15,076 nt of DNA from an uncultured bacterium (GCA_903839905.1 CAIMDX010000007.1:1-15076); one strand, 5' to 3'; counted from the first letter of the stretch, positions 6,195 through 12,977 are shown. Numbers and translations are program-made. The notes: generated by a model from the letters alone, not told the origin.

Positions 6195-7299
6195 ATGGAA
6201 AATCTTAACCAGCTAATTGAAAATTTAGAGAAAGAGGCTCTCTTGTTAGAGGGCCATCTTTGACTTAGCTGGTTTTCCAGATAGAATAAAAGAGTTGGAG
6301 GAAATTTCAGGGCGCGATGATTTTTGGCAAGACCAGGAAAAAGCCCAGGAAATTTCGCAGGAGCTGGCTCATAAAAAGGAACAGCTGAAAGATTTTGAAG
6401 AAATTAAGAGCGAGATTAAAGAAGTGAAAGAGTTGTCGGTTCTTTGCCAGGAAGATTTGAATTTGGAAAAAGAATTAAACCAAAAAGTTGAGCTTTTAAA
6501 ATCAAAAATATCAAAGAAGAATATTGAAGTGCGATTCAAGGGAAAATATGACAGCGGTAATGCGTTGTTATCTATTTATTCCGGAGCAGGCGGGCAGGAT
6601 GCGCAAGATTGGGCCGCGATGCTTTTAAGGATGTATCAAAGATATTGCCAAAAAGCCGGTTTCAAAGTTACGATTTTGGATCAGGATTTCGGACAATCAG
6701 GCGGGCCGGAAGGCCGCGTCGGCATTAAGTCTGTTACGCTTGAGATAAAAGGAAAGTTTGCTTATGGTATACTAAAGAAAGAAAATGGAGTTCATCGCCT
6801 AGTAAGAATTTCTCCATTTTCATCCCAAAAATTGCGCCACACTTCTTTTGCCCTGGTGGAGATTCTGCCGCAGATCAAAGACGGCAAAGAAATAAATGTA
6901 AGCCCGGCTGATTTAAAATTAGATTATTTCCATGCTTCCGGCCCGGGCGGCCAATATGTGAACAAAAGAATGTCTGCCGTTCGTATTACTCATATACCGA
7001 CAGGAATAATAGTATCCGCTCAAACCGAAAGATCTTTAGGCCAAAACAAGGAAACGGCGATGGAAATGCTTTATGCCAAGCTTTTCCAGTTGAAAATGTC
7101 GGAACAGCAGAAAGAATTATCTCAGATCAAGGGCAATAAAATTTCCGCCAGCTGGGGAAACCAGATCAGATCTTATGTAATCCAGCCTTACCAATTAGTT
7201 AAAGACTTGCGAACCGGCGTGGAAACATCGCAGGTCAACGCCGTGTTAGACGGCGAGTTAGAAGAATTTATAACCGCCCAAATACAGCAAAATGATTAA
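6195..7299 (+). CDS. prfB: Peptide chain release factor 2, programmed +1 frameshift
   Basis: RF2 releases nascent peptides at UGA and UAA codons. The zero frame starts at the ATG at 6195 and encodes 22 residues (MENLNQLIENLEKE... to GHL), ending at an in-frame TGA (6261-6263). Skipping one T gives GAC and continues DLAGFPDRIKELEE, the normal RF2 sequence, to 7299, for a total of 367 residues (E. coli RF2 has 365). The codon-recognition tripeptide SPF is at about 206-208 and the catalytic GGQ at 251-253 (ASGPGGQYVNK). The slip site CTTTGAC and the upstream purine-rich GAGGG follow the known autoregulatory design. prfB follows tRNA-Thr by 19 nt, and its last 8 nt overlap the start of ftsE. A GGAAAG 13 nt before the ATG is at best a weak ribosome site. 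Confidence 0.95.
6249..6264 (+). promoter_or_regulatory. prfB programmed +1 frameshift site
   Basis: GAGGGCCATCTTTGAC contains an internal Shine-Dalgarno-like GAGGG, then CTT TGA C. At low RF2 the ribosome slips from CTT to TTT and reads GAC instead of stopping at TGA, so RF2 controls its own synthesis. The site differs slightly from the E. coli AGGGGGTATCTTTGAC, but the slip heptamer is identical. Confidence 0.93.
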
Positions 7300-7987
7300 A
7301 CTTGAAAACATTACAAAAACATATCCGTTAAGTTTTAACCGCGAAACAAAGGTGGCTTTGCAAAATGTTTCTTTTGATGTGGAAGCAGGAGAGTTCATTA
7401 CTTTTTGCGGCCGTTCGGGCGCGGGCAAAACCACTTTGCTTAAACTTATCGCCTGCCAGGAACAGCCTACCGAAGGAGCTGTTTTTTTTGACGGGGAGAA
7501 CCTTGGCAAAATAAAAGACAAGGATATTTGCGCTTTCCGCCATCAGATCGGTTTTGTTTTTCAAGACTACAAATTGCTTTCCTATAAAACGGTTTTTGAA
7601 AATGTTTCTTACGCTTTGGAAGTAACCGATTATCAAAACGGCGTGATGGACAACGAAGTGTCCCAAATTTTGGAATTGGTCGGCTTGGAAAAACAGACCA
7701 ATTCTTTCCCTCACGAATTATCCGGCGGAGAGAAACAGCGCGTGGCCATTGCCCGCGCCTTGATTCATAGGCCAAAGGTTATTCTAGCTGATGAACCGAC
7801 CGGCAATCTTGACCCGTACCATACGCGCGATGTTTTGAAGATCTTAAATAAAGTTAACGAGCTGGGCACAACCATCCTTTTGGCAACGCATAGCAAAGAG
7901 ATTGTTAATTCTTTGCAGCGCCGCGTGATTACCATTGAAGACGGCCAAATAAGAAGCGATGAAGCCAACGGCAGATTTATTCTGTAA
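7292..7987 (+). CDS. ftsE: Cell-division ABC transporter ATPase FtsE
   Basis: This is the cytoplasmic ATPase of the FtsEX complex, which drives periplasmic or cell-wall peptidoglycan hydrolases during division. Its 231 residues contain Walker A GRSGAGKT (40-47), the Q loop at Gln-91 (FVFQDYKLL), signature LSGGEKQR (143-150), Walker B VILADEPTGNLD (163-174) and the H loop at His-200 (ATHSKE). The DEPTGNLD form is typical of FtsE/LolD-type ATPases, and the ftsX gene directly downstream settles the identity. The ATG overlaps the prfB end by 8 nt (ATGATTAA), a translational-coupling arrangement; prfB-ftsE-ftsX is a common order in bacteria. Confidence 0.96.
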   Translation: MIKLENITKTYPLSFNRETKVALQNVSFDVEAGEFITFCGRSGAGKTTLLKLIACQEQPTEGAVFFDGENLGKIKDKDICAFRHQIGFVFQDYKLLSYKTVFENVSYALEVTDYQNGVMDNEVSQILELVGLEKQTNSFPHELSGGEKQRVAIARALIHRPKVILADEPTGNLDPYHTRDVLKILNKVNELGTTILLATHSKEIVNSLQRRVITIEDGQIRSDEANGRFIL

Positions 7988-8002
7988 TTTTTCAAAAATC
8001 CT

Positions 8003-8908
8003 ATGAGTAAAAAAATCCAAAAGATTTTAAAATCAGGCTGGGATAATTTTCAAAGGCAGGGCATCCTGACCTTTGCCACTTTATTCATTATTTTTATCGC
8101 TGTTTTTTTGGCCAGTTCGCTTTATCTTTTTGCCGGTGCCATTTACTTTTTGAATGACCGCTTGCAGGAAAGGATAGACATCTCAGTCTTTTTTAAAGAG
8201 AACACCGCCCGCGAAGATATCGTTAAAATAGAAGATCAGTTGAAAGCCGTGCCTGAAGTGAAAAAAGTGGAATATTTTTCCGCCGACGATGCTTACCAAA
8301 AATTCGTTCAAGACCACAAAGACGATAAATATTACGAGGCTTTGCAAGCCATTGAAATGAACCCGTTCCTGGCATCTATCCATATCCAGGCCAAAAACCC
8401 GTCGCAATACGGCAGCATTTCCACTTTTTTGAAAAAAGACGAATTCCAAAGCGTGATTCAGAATGTGAACGATTACAAAAGGGGAACGGTCATTCAAAAG
8501 CTGACCGATCTGACCAAAAACATTAGAACGATCGGCCTTGCTTTAATAGGATTTTTAAGCTTGATCGCCGTCTTGGTCACTTTTAACACTATTAAGCTGA
8601 CCATCTTTTCCCAAAAAGCGGAGATTGAAATAATGCGCCTGGTCGGAGCCAAAAGAAGATTTATCCAAGGCCCATATTTTATCCAAGGTCTGCTTTGCGG
8701 CTTATCCGCCTCTCTTTTAGCTTTTGTTCTTTTCGGAGCCATGGCCTTTTTGCTTCAGGAAAAATTGTCCGGCATATTCTTGGGATTCAATATGTTTGAC
8801 TTCTACAAAGCAAACATCTGGGAGTTGGTCGCCTTGCAATTCGGATCAGGCCTGCTTTTAGGAACAGTTTCCAGCCTTTTAGCCGTCCAAGCTTACTTGA
8901 AAAAGTAA
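8003..8908 (+). CDS. ftsX: Cell-division membrane protein FtsX
   Basis: This is the membrane partner of FtsE, 301 residues. It has an N-terminal cytoplasmic stretch, a first membrane helix at about 21-48, an external domain at about 50-172 (RIDISVFFKENTAREDI is typical of its start), then three helices at about 175-197, 225-250 and 273-298. The conserved EIEIMRLVGAKRRFIQGP (207-224) between helices 2 and 3 is the FtsX cytoplasmic coupling segment that meets FtsE. It starts 15 nt after the ftsE stop with no convincing ribosome site. The external domain would contact a peptidoglycan hydrolase. The M23 protein encoded at 13137-14540 is a conceivable partner, but it is not linked here by operon. 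Confidence 0.95.
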   Translation: MSKKIQKILKSGWDNFQRQGILTFATLFIIFIAVFLASSLYLFAGAIYFLNDRLQERIDISVFFKENTAREDIVKIEDQLKAVPEVKKVEYFSADDAYQKFVQDHKDDKYYEALQAIEMNPFLASIHIQAKNPSQYGSISTFLKKDEFQSVIQNVNDYKRGTVIQKLTDLTKNIRTIGLALIGFLSLIAVLVTFNTIKLTIFSQKAEIEIMRLVGAKRRFIQGPYFIQGLLCGLSASLLAFVLFGAMAFLLQEKLSGIFLGFNMFDFYKANIWELVALQFGSGLLLGTVSSLLAVQAYLKK

Positions 8909-8925
8909 AGAAAAAGAGGTATTAA
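8897..8925 (+). promoter_or_regulatory. Candidate promoter of tRNA-Gln
   Basis: TTGAAA (8897-8902), 17 nt, TATTAA (8920-8925). It overlaps the end of ftsX and precedes tRNA-Gln by about 40 nt. Read-through from ftsX is an alternative source. Confidence 0.35.
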
Positions 8926-8950
8926 AGTTAAGTATTTAAAATAGAAAGCT

Positions 8951-9052
8951 CTATTCTTTCCAGAGCTGCGGGATCGTCTAATGGTAGGACGCATCCCTCT
9001 GAAGGATGTTATCTTGGTTCGAATCCAAGCCCCGCAGCCCTGGAAAGAATGG
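8951..9052 (+). repeat. Inverted repeat extending the acceptor stem of tRNA-Gln
   Basis: ATTCTTTCCAG (8953-8963) and CTGGAAAGAAT (9040-9050) are perfect reverse complements placed symmetrically around the tRNA. Two further outer pairs (8951-8952 with 9051-9052, one G-T) and two inner pairs (8965-8966 with 9037-9038), with a single A-C mismatch between, join this helix to the acceptor stem. The precursor would thus form one continuous extended helix. Confidence 0.75.
8967..9037 (+). tRNA. tRNA-Gln(CTG)
   Basis: The acceptor stem is TGCGGGA with CCCCGCA, starting with the U1-A72 pair that is characteristic of bacterial glutamine tRNA; G73 is the discriminator. The D arm is GTCT/GGAC, the anticodon stem is CATCC/GGATG with loop CTCTGAA giving anticodon CTG, and the T arm is CTTGG-TTCGAAT-CCAAG. 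Pair 7-66 (A-C) is weak. No CCA is encoded. Confidence 0.93.
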
Positions 9053-9107
9053 GCCTACTCCCGATAAAGTATGCTAGAAATAAAAATCAGTTTAATAAAG
9101 AAAAATT

Positions 9108-9132
9108 AACACCTCTTTTTGAGGTGTTTTTT
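9108..9132 (+). terminator. Rho-independent terminator
   Basis: AACACCTC and GAGGTGTT form an 8-bp stem around a TTTTT loop, followed by a run of T. It ends the prfB-ftsEX-tRNA-Gln region and marks the border with the accessory genes. Confidence 0.9.
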
Positions 9133-9327
9133 AATGATAAAATAATTAAATTGTTCGGCAACTAGAGGTAATTAAAAGTAGGAAAGTTAAAAAAATAGTA
9201 GCGGCTGGGTCTTCCCATTATTAAACTTAAATTATTTGGTAGAAGTGTTTTTATATCAAGTCAGTCCAATCTCAATGAATTTTCTTAATAATAAGAAATA
9301 TAAAAATAGAATTAAAAATTGGTGTTT
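9133..9327. other. Intergenic AT-rich spacer, no gene seen
   Basis: No open frame of note. It contains one A7TAG string (9189-9198), like the core of the repeats further on, and a small 6-bp palindrome, TTCTTAATAATAAGAA. It follows the terminator and precedes the NYN gene. Confidence 0.5.
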
Positions 9328-9333
9328 TATAAA
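9328..9333 (+). promoter_or_regulatory. -10-like hexamer before the NYN gene
   Basis: TATAAA lies 5 nt before the ATG at 9339; no -35 and no Shine-Dalgarno site are visible. It would give a leaderless mRNA like those proposed for other genes here. Confidence 0.35.
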
Positions 9334-9338
9334 ATCAT

Positions 9339-9989
9339 ATGGTTGAAAACTATTTTTTTATTGATGGATCGTCTTTGATTGCGCAAATCAGAACGGTGCA
9401 GAAAAATTTAAAATCATTCAAGAATAGGAAGCTTGATCCAGTTCTATTTATTCTTTATTTCGCCACATTCTTAAGAGATTTAATAGACGGAGAATATAAA
9501 AGGGCTGTATTTTATTTCCCAAAAGGAGAAAAAACTGTTGGCGATTATTTAATAATACCCAATTTTAAAAAACCAGGCCTAATCAAGGATATCAATTTTA
9601 AGTATTGCGGAGAAAAACTTGAAAGTTCTGATGCATTCAATAAGTTTGTTCTCGAAAAAGTTCCTGAAAAATTTCAAGGTCGTTTTACAAAAAGCGAAAA
9701 AGGAGTCGATATAGAAATATGTTGTGACGCCCTCAAGTTGGCAAGTATGGGAAAAATCGAAAGGTTGGTTTTGCTAACGAACGATGACGATTTTGTTCCT
9801 TTTTGTAGGGCAATTAAGGAATTTGGTGCAAATATTAGCTTGATCCACTTGTCAGAAGTCATTAACCCTAATAAGTCACTTATCATAGAGACTGATTCAT
9901 ATGATGTTGTTTCCGAGGAACATCTTCAAGGCATGTTTATGCCCAAGTTGATTCCTCAAATCGACACAGGCCAAGTTGATAAAAATTGA
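9339..9989 (+). CDS. NYN-domain (PIN-like) putative ribonuclease
   Basis: This 216-residue protein has the hallmarks of the NYN/LabA-DUF88 family, metal-dependent PIN-like nucleases that usually act on RNA. The N-terminal strand FFIDGSSL carries Asp-9; a second acidic motif EKGVDIEICCDALKLA carries Asp-124 and Asp-130. The third, LVLLTNDDDFVPFCRAIKEF, carries Asp-149 to Asp-151, followed by GANI as in the family. All expected acidic ligands are present, so it is probably active. No membrane segment or second domain is seen; the last 25 residues look flexible. It opens the accessory cluster, and its RNA target is unknown. Possible roles are RNA turnover or an abortive, toxin-like response within a defence cluster; only the nuclease fold is supported by sequence. 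Confidence 0.85.
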   Translation: MVENYFFIDGSSLIAQIRTVQKNLKSFKNRKLDPVLFILYFATFLRDLIDGEYKRAVFYFPKGEKTVGDYLIIPNFKKPGLIKDINFKYCGEKLESSDAFNKFVLEKVPEKFQGRFTKSEKGVDIEICCDALKLASMGKIERLVLLTNDDDFVPFCRAIKEFGANISLIHLSEVINPNKSLIIETDSYDVVSEEHLQGMFMPKLIPQIDTGQVDKN

Positions 9990-10079
9990 TTTAGTCGCCA
10001 TATTTGGGAGACTAAATTTATGAAGAGATATTTATTGGACAAGAAGACAATTAATCTTTTTTAATGAATTCGTGTCTTC
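9989..10079 (+). repeat. Two inverted repeats between the NYN and DpnI-like genes
   Basis: The first is ATTTAGTC / GACTAAAT (8-bp stem, 13-nt loop, 9989-10017). The second is GAAGACA / TGTCTTC (10043-10049 with 10073-10079), with ATTAA / TTAAT nested inside. Neither is followed by a T tract. The second ends 9 nt before the DpnI-like ATG and could be an operator or a structured mRNA leader. Confidence 0.45.
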
Positions 10080-10088
10080 GTTTAATCT

Positions 10089-10856
10089 ATGAATTTAAAT
10101 TTTGATACGAAATTAGCCGACATTTATACGAATTATTCTCAAAAAGCTAGAGTTCTAAGCGAGACTTGGGTTTTTAATGAAATTTATTGCCCTAGTTGTG
10201 GCGATAATATTTATGATTATGACAACAATAAGCCTGTTGCGGATTTTTATTGTAAAAAATGCGCGGAAGATTTTGAGTTAAAATGCAAGAAAGGTAAAAT
10301 TGGTAAAAAAGTTTCTGCTGGCGCTTACTCGCAAATGATAAAAAGAATCAATTCTTCTCAAAAACCAAACTTCTTTTTTATGGGATATACGGTCGAGATG
10401 TTAGGTGTGAGCGACTTTTTTGTTGTGCCGAAGCATTTTTTTGTATCTGAAATTATAGAACAAAGAAAGGCGCTTGCAGAGAACGCTAGGAGGGCTGGCT
10501 GGATTGGCTCGAATATATTATTTTCAAAAATTCCCAAGGCAGGACAAATTTTCTATATTGAGAACGGAAAAGAAGTAGACAAAAAAGATGTGCTGGAAAA
10601 ATGGCAGAAAACAGTATTTCTAAAACAGATTAAAAAGGCTGACGCAAAAGGTTGGATTTTGGATATTATGAATTGCATCGATGGTTTAAATAAAAAAGAG
10701 TTTTCGTTGCAAGATATATATGCCTTTGAAAAAGATTTGGCTATTATTCATCCTGAAAATAAAAATATCAAACCGAAAATCAGACAACAGCTGCAACTCT
10801 TGAGAGATAAAGGTTATCTAGAATTTTTAGGAGAAGGGCGATATAGATTGAGATAA
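10089..10856 (+). CDS. DpnI-like methyl-directed restriction endonuclease
   Basis: This 255-residue protein closely follows Streptococcus pneumoniae DpnI (about 254 residues), a type IIM enzyme that cuts GATC only when the adenine is N6-methylated. The PD-(D/E)XK catalytic set falls at Asp-52 (PVADFYC), Glu-63 and Lys-65 (EDFELKCK), one residue off the DpnI positions D53/E64/K66. The zinc site is C34-x2-C37 and C55-x2-C58. Other shared blocks are KPNFFFMGYT, ENARRAGWIGSNI and, in the C-terminal winged-helix domain that also reads the methylated site, IRQQLQLLRDKGYLEF. All key residues appear intact. No Dam or other methyltransferase gene is in the window, as expected, because methylated host GATC would be suicidal. 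The likely role is restriction of incoming Dam-methylated DNA. The start is the only ATG in place, with no clear ribosome site. Confidence 0.94.
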   Translation: MNLNFDTKLADIYTNYSQKARVLSETWVFNEIYCPSCGDNIYDYDNNKPVADFYCKKCAEDFELKCKKGKIGKKVSAGAYSQMIKRINSSQKPNFFFMGYTVEMLGVSDFFVVPKHFFVSEIIEQRKALAENARRAGWIGSNILFSKIPKAGQIFYIENGKEVDKKDVLEKWQKTVFLKQIKKADAKGWILDIMNCIDGLNKKEFSLQDIYAFEKDLAIIHPENKNIKPKIRQQLQLLRDKGYLEFLGEGRYRLR

Positions 10857-10891
10857 TTGACTTTATATTTTATTTGATCAAGGATCAGAAT

Positions 10892-11074
10892 ATGAATACA
10901 AAATTACAATTGTTGGAAAAAGAAATATCAGAATTAGCACAAAATTATCGAGCCGACTGGAAAGAAGAGTTGTGGGAAAGTGAGAAAATTGAAGAGTACG
11001 GATTGAATGAATTTATCGGAGGTAAAGCCGATGCTTACGAGGATTGTTTAGAATTGATTAAGAAATATACATAA
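10892..11074 (+). CDS. Small acidic protein downstream of the DpnI homologue
   Basis: This 60-residue protein of unknown function is predicted helical and acidic (MNTKLQLLEKEISELAQNY at the start; GGKADAYEDCLELIKKYT at the end). The ATG at 10892 is chosen over an upstream in-frame TTG at 10874 because AAGGA lies 7 nt before it, one of the few good Shine-Dalgarno sites in the window. It starts 35 nt after the DpnI-like stop, so co-transcription is likely. No motif for DNA binding is seen. It could modulate the nuclease or be a phage-derived small protein; neither is shown by the sequence. Confidence 0.65.
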   Translation: MNTKLQLLEKEISELAQNYRADWKEELWESEKIEEYGLNEFIGGKADAYEDCLELIKKYT

Positions 11075-11111
11075 AAGAGCTAGAGCCAATAACATGGGTT
11101 TTTCTTACTAC

Positions 11112-11153
11112 AAAAAAATAGTGTCAGTTCTGGTTTTTCGGTATAATTAATTT
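11112..11153 (+). promoter_or_regulatory. 42-bp promoter module, copy A
   Basis: The module begins A7TAGTGTCAG, passes through TCTGGTTTTTCGG and ends with TATAAT (11142-11147) plus TAATTT, then the ATG of the Mrr-like gene at 11154. It matches copy C (14543-14584) at 36 of 42 positions without gaps, and both stop exactly at an ATG. The -10 is perfect and is 6 nt from the ATG, so the mRNA is predicted to be leaderless. Confidence 0.7.
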
Positions 11154-11867
11154 ATGGTCTCTTCCACTGTTCATCTCGTGCCCGATTTGGGGCCGATATT
11201 ATTAAAGGGGATAGGTGAAGTTTTTTGGCTTATTTTTACCAGTTCTTGGTGGGTTTGGTTATTAATTATCGCCATTAACATTTTACCTTTGATGGTGAGA
11301 AGATTAAATAAAAAAATAACAGTTCGCCGTAAGTTTAAAAAGGGAGAGCAAGTAAGGGACAATCTTGATCTAATGGATTGTATAGGAAGATTATCTCATA
11401 AAGAATTTGAGCTATATATCGCCGAATTATTTAGAAAATTGGGGTATAAAGCTGATGTGGTTGGTGGATCTAGCGATGGAGGGATAGATATAATTCTAGA
11501 AAAGGATAATAAAAAATCTTATGTCCAATGCAAACAATATAGCTCAAAGGTCCAAGTGGATAAGGTAAGGGATTTTTATGGCGCTATAATCAGCAAATTT
11601 GCCGATGTTAAGTGTTATTTTATAACCAATAATTATTTTACGCTGCCAGCCGAGGAATTTGCGAGAGACAAGCCAATTGAATTAATTGATGGGCAAAAAC
11701 TTGTTAAATATATAAAGTGGGCTGAGCAAGAAGAAAGAGAATCAAAAAAACCGTTTACAAATAAATGTCCGCAATGTGGAGGGAGTTTGATCAAAAAAGA
11801 TGGTAAATTTGGGAAACTTTATGGCTGTTCAAATTATCCGAAGTGCCGTTTTACGAAGGGACTATAG
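11154..11867 (+). CDS. Membrane-anchored Mrr-type endonuclease with zinc ribbon
   Basis: This 237-residue protein has three parts. One hydrophobic helix at about residues 23-48 (WLIFTSSWWVWLLIIAINIL) is followed by basic residues. The Mrr catalytic domain at about 80-185 starts SHKEFELYIAELFRKLGY and has GGSSDGGIDIIL (Asp-108, Asp-112) and the QxK motif YVQCKQY (Gln-125, Lys-127), the PD-(D/E)XK-variant active site. The C-terminal topoisomerase-type zinc ribbon at about 205-233 has Cys-205, 208, 225 and 231 (CPQC ... GCSNYPKC). Mrr-family enzymes restrict modified DNA, but many membrane-linked members are uncharacterised. The layout would hold the nuclease at the inner face of the membrane, where foreign DNA enters. 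It lies in the same direction as the DpnI homologue but has its own strong promoter module, so it is likely a separate transcript. Confidence 0.9.
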   Translation: MVSSTVHLVPDLGPILLKGIGEVFWLIFTSSWWVWLLIIAINILPLMVRRLNKKITVRRKFKKGEQVRDNLDLMDCIGRLSHKEFELYIAELFRKLGYKADVVGGSSDGGIDIILEKDNKKSYVQCKQYSSKVQVDKVRDFYGAIISKFADVKCYFITNNYFTLPAEEFARDKPIELIDGQKLVKYIKWAEQEERESKKPFTNKCPQCGGSLIKKDGKFGKLYGCSNYPKCRFTKGL

Positions 11868-11921
11868 CTTAGAATAAATTTTAATTCGGGATTTACTTTT
11901 TATTTTTAATTTAGCTAATCT

Positions 11922-12467
11922 ATGAATCAAAACAATCTTGATCCGGAAAGTATGCTTAAGGGCCGGATGGCCGAGACATTGGTTGAGGATTTACTTAAGC
12001 AATCCGGCAATAAAGTATATCGTTTTGGATATGAGGCAATTCTTCAGAACCTTACGCAAATCCAGCAGAATTTTTCTAGGCATACCGATGTAGGCGAAAG
12101 AATCAGGACAATTCCGGATTTTATTGTAATTGATATAAAAGGAGATCCTGTTTTTCTTGAGGTAAAATTCCGCTGGGATGGTAAATCTCATAATAATGAC
12201 AAGGAAAAACTTAATTTAATTAGCGAGTTTTGGAAGGCGAAAATTATCATTGTTAATCGGACGGAAAAACCGTATTTTCGGGTAATCACTCCGCCATACT
12301 TTGATAAAAATGGGTTGCTCGTTGGGAAGCCTTTAATAGAAGAAAGTTCATGGAAAATAGATGAAACTATTTATGATAAATTTGAAACTCTCGTGGAAAA
12401 ATATTTAACTCCAACGCTTATTCCGCAGAATGCCGAGAATAACTCTATCGGGTTTAAGGCGGAATAA
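11922..12467 (+). CDS. Putative PD-(D/E)XK nuclease-fold protein
   Basis: I do not recognise a named family for this 181-residue protein. Its first half nevertheless shows the layout of a PD-(D/E)XK nuclease. Glu-18 lies in an N-terminal helix (LKGRMAETLVEDLLKQSG), P65-D66 in RTIPDFIVID, then Glu-80 and Lys-82 in VFLEVKFRWDG on the next strand. The second half has an IIIVNRTEKPYFRVI strand region and no other clear motif. No membrane segment or zinc site is seen. The start at 11922 shares TAATCTATGAAT with the DpnI-like start, and no ribosome site is evident. It follows the Mrr-like gene by 54 nt and continues the nuclease cluster. Catalytic activity is inferred from four motif residues only. 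Confidence 0.7.
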   Translation: MNQNNLDPESMLKGRMAETLVEDLLKQSGNKVYRFGYEAILQNLTQIQQNFSRHTDVGERIRTIPDFIVIDIKGDPVFLEVKFRWDGKSHNNDKEKLNLISEFWKAKIIIVNRTEKPYFRVITPPYFDKNGLLVGKPLIEESSWKIDETIYDKFETLVEKYLTPTLIPQNAENNSIGFKAE

Positions 12468-12560
12468 GCTTGTTGATGACATTCTTTTGCCATTAGGTTA
12501 CAATTAAAGAGCTAAGGGTCGTTAGCAATTATTAAATTTTAACAAATTAAATTAAAATTT

Positions 12561-12959
12561 ATGAAAAAAGGATACGTTATAAATATCGAATCCGAAACCA
12601 TTGCCAACGATAATTTTCGCAAAGTGCTTTATACTGCCGAGCACAGCCAGTTGGTTTTAATGAGTCTGAAGGCTGGAGAAGAGATAGGGGTGGAAACTCA
12701 TTTGGACAACGATCAATTTTTCCGCGTGGAAAAAGGCCAGGGCAAGGTTATCATCGACGGTAACGAATACGATGTTTCCGATGGTTTCGCCATTATTGTT
12801 CCGGCCGGGAGCGAGCATAATGTTATTAACACGGGAAGCGACAGCTTGAAACTCTACACCATTTACTCTCCTGCTCATCACCGTGATCAGGTATTGCACG
12901 CGACAAAAGAAGAGGCGATGGAAGATGATGAAGAATTTGACGGAAAGACCACAGAATAG
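12561..12959 (+). CDS. Single-domain cupin protein
   Basis: This is a 132-residue small beta-barrel protein of the cupin superfamily. Cupin motif 1 is GVETHLDNDQFFRVEKGQG (residues 43-61), with Glu-45, His-47 and Gln-52 as candidate metal ligands. Motif 2 is VPAGSEHNVINTG (80-92), with His-86. A short acidic tail (EEAMEDDEEFDG) follows the barrel. Such proteins range from sugar isomerases and epimerases to dioxygenases, and the substrate cannot be told from sequence. GC content and codon use look closer to the core genes than to the nuclease genes just upstream. A weak TACAAT is present near 12499, about 55 nt before the ATG, and a strong hairpin terminator follows. Confidence 0.88.
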   Translation: MKKGYVINIESETIANDNFRKVLYTAEHSQLVLMSLKAGEEIGVETHLDNDQFFRVEKGQGKVIIDGNEYDVSDGFAIIVPAGSEHNVINTGSDSLKLYTIYSPAHHRDQVLHATKEEAMEDDEEFDGKTTE

Positions 12960-12977
12960 AAATTGCACCGCAAGAAA

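Noticed and set aside
8967..9037. tRNA-Gln as attachment site of an integrated element covering the accessory region
   Set aside because: I saw no second copy of the tRNA 3' end and no integrase gene in the window. The island could extend beyond it, so this stays unproven.
12473..12504. Promoter before the cupin gene (TTGATG or TGACAT with TACAAT)
   Set aside because: The -35 match or spacing is poor. I mention TACAAT in the cupin entry but do not call a promoter.
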